NCBI GenBank assembly: GCA_005779525.1
Contig: SXIZ01000077.1
Location: forward strand, 1-26,284
Reading direction: 5' to 3'
DNA from: Methylococcaceae bacterium
GTDB lineage: Bacteria; Pseudomonadota; Gammaproteobacteria; Methylococcales; Methylomonadaceae
DNA: 26,284 nt
Position numbers and translations under genes: made by a program
Shown here: piece after piece, positions 23,184-26,284 of the stretch
Position numbering within the stretch: position 1 is the stretch's first letter
How the letters are laid out: each line of letters opens with the position of its first letter
Notes under the pieces: model-generated
What the model saw: the letters and a program-made list of their open reading frames with translations, nothing else
The model's database searches: none
What the model was told of the DNA's origin: nothing

Positions 23184-23212
23184 TTTATAAGCTGTCAAGT
23201 TTGACAAGTAAA
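23184..23212 (-). promoter_or_regulatory. Promoter with palindromic operator in the spacer, lipase gene
   Basis: On the minus strand, TTTACT (23212-23207) and TATAAA (23189-23184) are 17 bases apart. The spacer holds a perfect palindrome, TGTCAA and TTGACA around 2 bases (23193-23206). A 14-base palindrome between the -35 and -10 is a usual place for a TetR- or similar repressor. The regulator is not in this window, and transcription would begin about 105 bases before the lipase start. Confidence 0.5.
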
Positions 23213-23251
23213 GCATTAAATTACAGAAACACTTCCCGCCACGCTGAGCGC

Positions 23252-24187
23252 TTAATGTTTACGTTTTTGCGGAGTAGACACTTTTTGCATTAATTTTTGA
23301 TATTCAGCATATAAAGCATCGAATTTATCTAGGTCATGGACATCACAAAAGGCTAAAGCATCGTGTTGATAAATCGTCAGCAATTGACGCCCCCTTGCAG
23401 TTTCTGCAACTTTTAAATAATTGCTTTTTAAGCGCTCGCGCATTGCATAATCCGGGTGAACAAAACTGTAACTTCTAGAAACTAATGGATAGATTTCCAT
23501 GATCTTCACTTTATTAGCAATTTGGGGATTTAGTTCCAACATGACATCATAAGTCGTTTGGTTTATTAGCGCCGCATCGGCCTTATCAAAAAACAAATCC
23601 AATATCATTCGTCGAGCTTGCTTGCTGCGCGAGACTTTGCCAAAAAATTTGGTGTACGGAAGATTAGAGGCTTTTAGCGTTAACAAATTTAAAAATATTT
23701 CTGCCAACTCATCATTATCTGGAGTTAATAAATGCTTGTCCTTAAGACCCATCAGACTAGATGCTCGAATATTGGTTCTGGATATCAATAATAATGAATC
23801 TAACTTGTCCTTATCACGCCGACCTATCATACAATCCGTTAAACTGTTCCGGTCAAAATGTATCGCAAGCGACATCGGAGGCGCAACCACCATATTGATA
23901 TTCCCGCTTGCATAGGCCTGTTGCATAACTTCAATTTTATCAAATAATTGCACTTGTGCTGCGGGCTGGTCAAAATTTTGACTGATTTCCTGCATCCAAA
24001 AATTCATAGACACTAAAATATCCGTCCGATCAGCAATTTGGCTGATACTCGGATAAAAAAACCCTATGCGTAAAACCGTATCACCTTTTGGGGGTTCATC
24101 ATTAGCAGCAACAAAGGATGTGCAACTTAATAATACTGTGCCGATGCAGAACTTTATCAGGCTAGCAATGCAATTTTTTGTGTTCAC
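23252..24187 (-). CDS. PhnD-like periplasmic substrate-binding protein, orphan
   Basis: This 311-residue protein has a signal peptide (about 1-28, cleavage near VAA). It is followed by a PhnD/transferrin-like bilobed binding domain. LRIGFFYPSI begins the fold, then comes QQAYASGNINMVVAPPMSLA, a strand pattern around residues 130-145, and KADAALINQTTYDVM. The C-terminal helices lead to a basic tail. Relatives bind phosphonates, phosphite or other ligands for ABC importers, and some are sensor subunits. No permease or ATPase gene is near, so transport is not supported. The start is GTG at 24187, with GGA 6 bases upstream, as no ATG exists in the N-terminal region. It is separated from the lipase gene by 178 bases. 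Confidence 0.75.
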   Translation of the reverse strand: MNTKNCIASLIKFCIGTVLLSCTSFVAANDEPPKGDTVLRIGFFYPSISQIADRTDILVSMNFWMQEISQNFDQPAAQVQLFDKIEVMQQAYASGNINMVVAPPMSLAIHFDRNSLTDCMIGRRDKDKLDSLLLISRTNIRASSLMGLKDKHLLTPDNDELAEIFLNLLTLKASNLPYTKFFGKVSRSKQARRMILDLFFDKADAALINQTTYDVMLELNPQIANKVKIMEIYPLVSRSYSFVHPDYAMRERLKSNYLKVAETARGRQLLTIYQHDALAFCDVHDLDKFDALYAEYQKLMQKVSTPQKRKH

Positions 24188-24850
24188 GACCTGTCCGACA
24201 AAAATCGAAAAAATTTAAGATAAATTGAAGTTATCTTCACTCGCTGCAGAATTTATAATTGCAGACCTAGATAAATATTTTACTTATCAATTTATCGTTG
24301 CTAAGAATTCACCTCAATATTGATTCTAACTGTAGCCGAATTTTAAATTTTGGCGAATTACGATTAACCCTTTTTAGCTTGCAGATCAATTTGATATTAA
24401 GAACACTCACTCTAACCGCATCAAAAGCCTCTGGTTTACGCATAGATGCGTCATTTCGATTAAATATGCTTGGCATTGGCTTAGAAACTAAAACACAAAC
24501 GCGCTCTGCAGTTAGCCCAGATTTTAGCCATACGTCAATCTAGTCATCTGAACTGCAAAGTGTATAGCAAAAAGTGAATGTTAACTGAATGTTAAGCGTA
24601 AAATCCCTAGTATAATTCAACGCATGCCAACGAAAGTTTGGCCACGATAACTTTACGAAAACCAAGGCTTTTTCAGTGAATTGCTCCACAAATTCAGCAT
24701 TAAAATTTCCAAAAATGTTAATTGACTGGCAAATTCTTGGTTTTATTTACGTTATTAACTAAATTTTGACTACACTCTCTGTAACTAAACAATCTCCGAA
24801 GCATTTTTCGTAGACAATCCAGTAGCTGCTGCAGTTAAGGAGCTTAATGT
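24188..24850. other. 663-base divergent spacer before pilV
   Basis: This AT-rich stretch separates the PhnD-like gene (leftward) from the pilin operon (rightward). No gene is convincing: the longest plus frame (24298-24543) has a TTG start, no Shine-Dalgarno sequence and no recognisable family. It contains a -10-like TATAAT at 24611-24616 with a direct repeat upstream, a 21-base inverted repeat (CTGCA/TGCAG, 24244-24264) and TTGACT with TATTTA 16 bases later (24722-24749). Confidence 0.6.
24575..24616 (+). promoter_or_regulatory. Direct repeat and -10 element, candidate activated promoter for pilVWX
   Basis: The 10-base TGAATGTTAA occurs twice with an 11-base period (24575-24584 and 24586-24595), as in sites of OmpR/PhoB-type activators. 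A perfect TATAAT follows at 24611-24616, and the second repeat overlaps the place of a -35. The sequence is not the E. coli pho box, and the spacing to the -10 is longer than in classical PhoB promoters. The leader to pilV would be about 230 bases. Confidence 0.4.
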
Positions 24851-25327
24851 ATGCACATGCCAAGGTTAAATGTAACTGGCTTTACTTTAATAGAAATTTT
24901 AGTGTCCCTAGTCATTGTTGCCATTGGTTTACTTGGTCTAGGTTCAACCCAAATTATGTCGCTTAAAGACAACCAAGATGCCTATTTATACACCCAGGCA
25001 TTAACACTAACCTCAGAAATGGCGGATCGGATTCGTGCCAATATTGGCTCATGGCGGGTTGCTACGCTGCCAACGCCTGCTAGCAATTGTTCCAACAGTT
25101 GCAATAGCATCGCCAATAGTTGCAGTCCAACAGCGATGGCCGCTTACGATTATTGTATCTGGAAAACCAATGCTCAAGCGCTACTGGGTACTTCGGCTTC
25201 GGCTACTGTGGTGAAAAGCCCAGTTTCCGGGAGCACGGTTTGCCAAGGGAATAGCACCAAATTATGTTTACGTTTAAGTTGGGCGGGTAATTTACAAACG
25301 ACCTCTAAATTTGATTTTGAGATGTAG
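24851..25327 (+). CDS. pilV: Type IV pilus minor pilin PilV
   Basis: PilV is a minor pilin that helps start pilus assembly. The 158-residue protein has the prepilin leader ending at Gly10, followed by FTLIEILVSLVIVAIGLLGL, with Glu at +5 and the long hydrophobic helix. The TQALTLTSEMADRIRAN block is typical of PilV. Six Cys in the middle region (SNCSNSCNSIANSC, with others later) may form disulfides. The start is ATG 24851, with AAGGAG 8 bases upstream. pilW starts 2 bases after its stop. The usual first gene of such operons, fimU/fimT, is not found directly upstream. Confidence 0.95.
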   Translation: MHMPRLNVTGFTLIEILVSLVIVAIGLLGLGSTQIMSLKDNQDAYLYTQALTLTSEMADRIRANIGSWRVATLPTPASNCSNSCNSIANSCSPTAMAAYDYCIWKTNAQALLGTSASATVVKSPVSGSTVCQGNSTKLCLRLSWAGNLQTTSKFDFEM

Positions 25328-25329
25328 CC

Positions 25330-26211
25330 ATGAAACGCATGCAAATCGGTTCTACGATGATTGAATTAATGATTAGCTTAGTCTTAAGCCTGGTTATTAT
25401 TGCGGCCATTGCTAGCCTATTTACTCAAATGCAACAAAGTAAAGATTTCCAAGCGGCACAAAGTTCGATTATGGAAGACAGCCGTTTCGCGCAACAGATT
25501 TTACAACGCGAAGTTCGTCGTGCCGGTGGCTTGCGTAGTCGTTTAGATAGCGGGGGAAGTGCAAATATGGTTTTTACGCAACCTCAACCCATTTTACTGC
25601 CCATAACAGGGGTGACGTATCAATTAAAGTTAGGGGAATATATTAAAGGGGATACCAACAATAATCCCAAGCCCGCTAATGATTCATTTGTGATTCGCTA
25701 TCAGCTGGTGGATGCTGAAGATTTAAGCCCGGATAATCCCAGTAACAGCAGCTCGCCTTGTACCAGTAATAGTATTTTGTCTGCGACTGATGATCCTGAT
25801 ATTGATGTCCATGTGGTGCGCATTTATTTCTTTATCAATAACGGCAATTTAATGTGTACTTCTCAGCGTTCTGTGAATTCATTTTGTGATGCTAACTTTG
25901 GTAAAAACTGCGCACTGACTGATCCTCCAGTCAATTTGATTAGCAATGTCCAAAAAATGCTGGTGCTTTATGGGGTGGATAACGATGGAGATAATGCGGC
26001 TAATTTTTACCTGGACGCTGCCAATCTAGGCTCAGGTTCGATATGGAATCGGGTTGTGAGTGTTCGACTTAGCTTAGTGATAAAAAGTGAAAATACGCAT
26101 CTAAGTAAAATTCAGGTTCCCTATACCGTAGACGGTGTTGCTTATCAACCTACAGATAACAGCATTTATCGAGTCGTTTCTACTACGATTGCGTTACGCA
26201 ATCTAATTTAA
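25330..26211 (+). CDS. pilW: Type IV pilus minor pilin PilW
   Basis: This 293-residue minor pilin is a component of the pilus-priming complex. The leader ends at Gly7, and the mature end begins STMIELMISLVLSLVIIAAI, with Glu at +5. The FAQQILQREVRRAGG segment is the family marker. The C-terminal part with VQKMLVLYGVDNDGDN and NRVVSVRLSLVIKS fits the PilW family. Four Cys in the central region suit a periplasmic protein. It starts 2 bases after the pilV stop and is followed by pilX after 10 bases, so it is co-transcribed. Confidence 0.95.
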   Translation: MKRMQIGSTMIELMISLVLSLVIIAAIASLFTQMQQSKDFQAAQSSIMEDSRFAQQILQREVRRAGGLRSRLDSGGSANMVFTQPQPILLPITGVTYQLKLGEYIKGDTNNNPKPANDSFVIRYQLVDAEDLSPDNPSNSSSPCTSNSILSATDDPDIDVHVVRIYFFINNGNLMCTSQRSVNSFCDANFGKNCALTDPPVNLISNVQKMLVLYGVDNDGDNAANFYLDAANLGSGSIWNRVVSVRLSLVIKSENTHLSKIQVPYTVDGVAYQPTDNSIYRVVSTTIALRNLI

Positions 26212-26221
26212 GGTGAATACG

Positions 26222-26284
26222 ATGCGCAACCATAATCTAACTCGCCAATCTGGAGTAGTCTTGGCATTTTCACTGGTAATGCTA
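26222..26284 (+). CDS. pilX: Type IV pilus minor pilin PilX, 5' end only
   Basis: The last 63 bases encode 21 residues, MRNHNLTRQSGVVLAFSLVM and one more, in the order expected after pilW. The RQSG followed by a hydrophobic stretch is the PilX-type leader; the mature end lacks the Glu at +5 in the visible part. AAGGTG lies 8 bases before the ATG. The gene continues outside the window. Confidence 0.8.
   Translation, partial: MRNHNLTRQSGVVLAFSLVML

Noticed and set aside
22946..23293. 115-residue plus-strand frame across the lipase promoter
   Set aside because: It overlaps the ends of two well supported minus-strand genes and has no recognisable domain.
24298..24543. Possible 81-residue protein before pilV
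   Set aside because: It has a TTG start, no Shine-Dalgarno sequence, no recognisable family and no pilin-type N terminus, so it is not a fimU/fimT gene.
1..26284. CRISPR arrays, tRNA or rRNA genes
   Set aside because: No regularly spaced repeat, cloverleaf-like tRNA sequence or rRNA-like stretch was noticed on reading both strands; a covariance-model scan was not possible.

Overview
The window carries an ordinary-looking gammaproteobacterial chromosome segment. The marks are the mupP-yciK pair, mutS, an oxygen-independent hemN, tpm, the msrP-msrQ pair, a YfiR/diguanylate cyclase operon and a pilV-pilW-pilX minor pilin operon. Coding is dense, codon use is mildly AT-leaning (many TTA, AAA and ATT codons), and TGA works as a normal stop. 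I cannot name the species from the sequence alone. No rRNA, tRNA, CRISPR array or intact insertion sequence was found.

Layout. Bases 1-2682 (+) hold a tightly packed group: the 3' end of mupP, yciK, sufT and an uncharacterised MaoC/hot-dog protein. mutS (+) follows and ends in a short convergent overlap with a three-gene minus-strand operon: YfiR-like periplasmic protein, CHASE8-HAMP-PAS-GGDEF-EAL membrane enzyme, TonB-dependent receptor. This resembles a YfiBNR-type c-di-GMP control system in which a TonB receptor stands where YfiB would be expected. Next on the minus strand is hemN, followed downstream by two unrecognised small proteins (one membrane-anchored, one coiled-coil) and a RimB-like retropepsin protease. 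Upstream of hemN are an unrecognised ferritin-like di-iron protein and a secreted PHB-depolymerase-type esterase, then tpm.

Bases 16838-17585 are about 750 bases of decayed DNA with a probable transposase remnant. From 17586 to 23073 the minus strand carries msrQ, msrP, a sterol-desaturase-type hydroxylase, a short LOV photoreceptor gene interrupted by an in-frame TGA, an SRPBCC protein, a lipocalin (blc) and a lipoprotein monoacylglycerol-lipase-like hydrolase. Their shared theme looks like repair or remodelling of the envelope under light or oxidative stress; this is inference. An orphan PhnD-like binding protein and a 663-base divergent spacer follow, and then pilV, pilW and the first codons of pilX on the plus strand.

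The points most worth a second look are the LOV gene with its TGA and well-preserved downstream half, the YfiR/GGDEF-EAL/TonB receptor operon, the orphan di-iron protein with an inverted repeat in its leader, the palindrome inside the lipase promoter, and the hot-dog protein attached to sufT. Nothing here can be called a proven new system from sequence alone.
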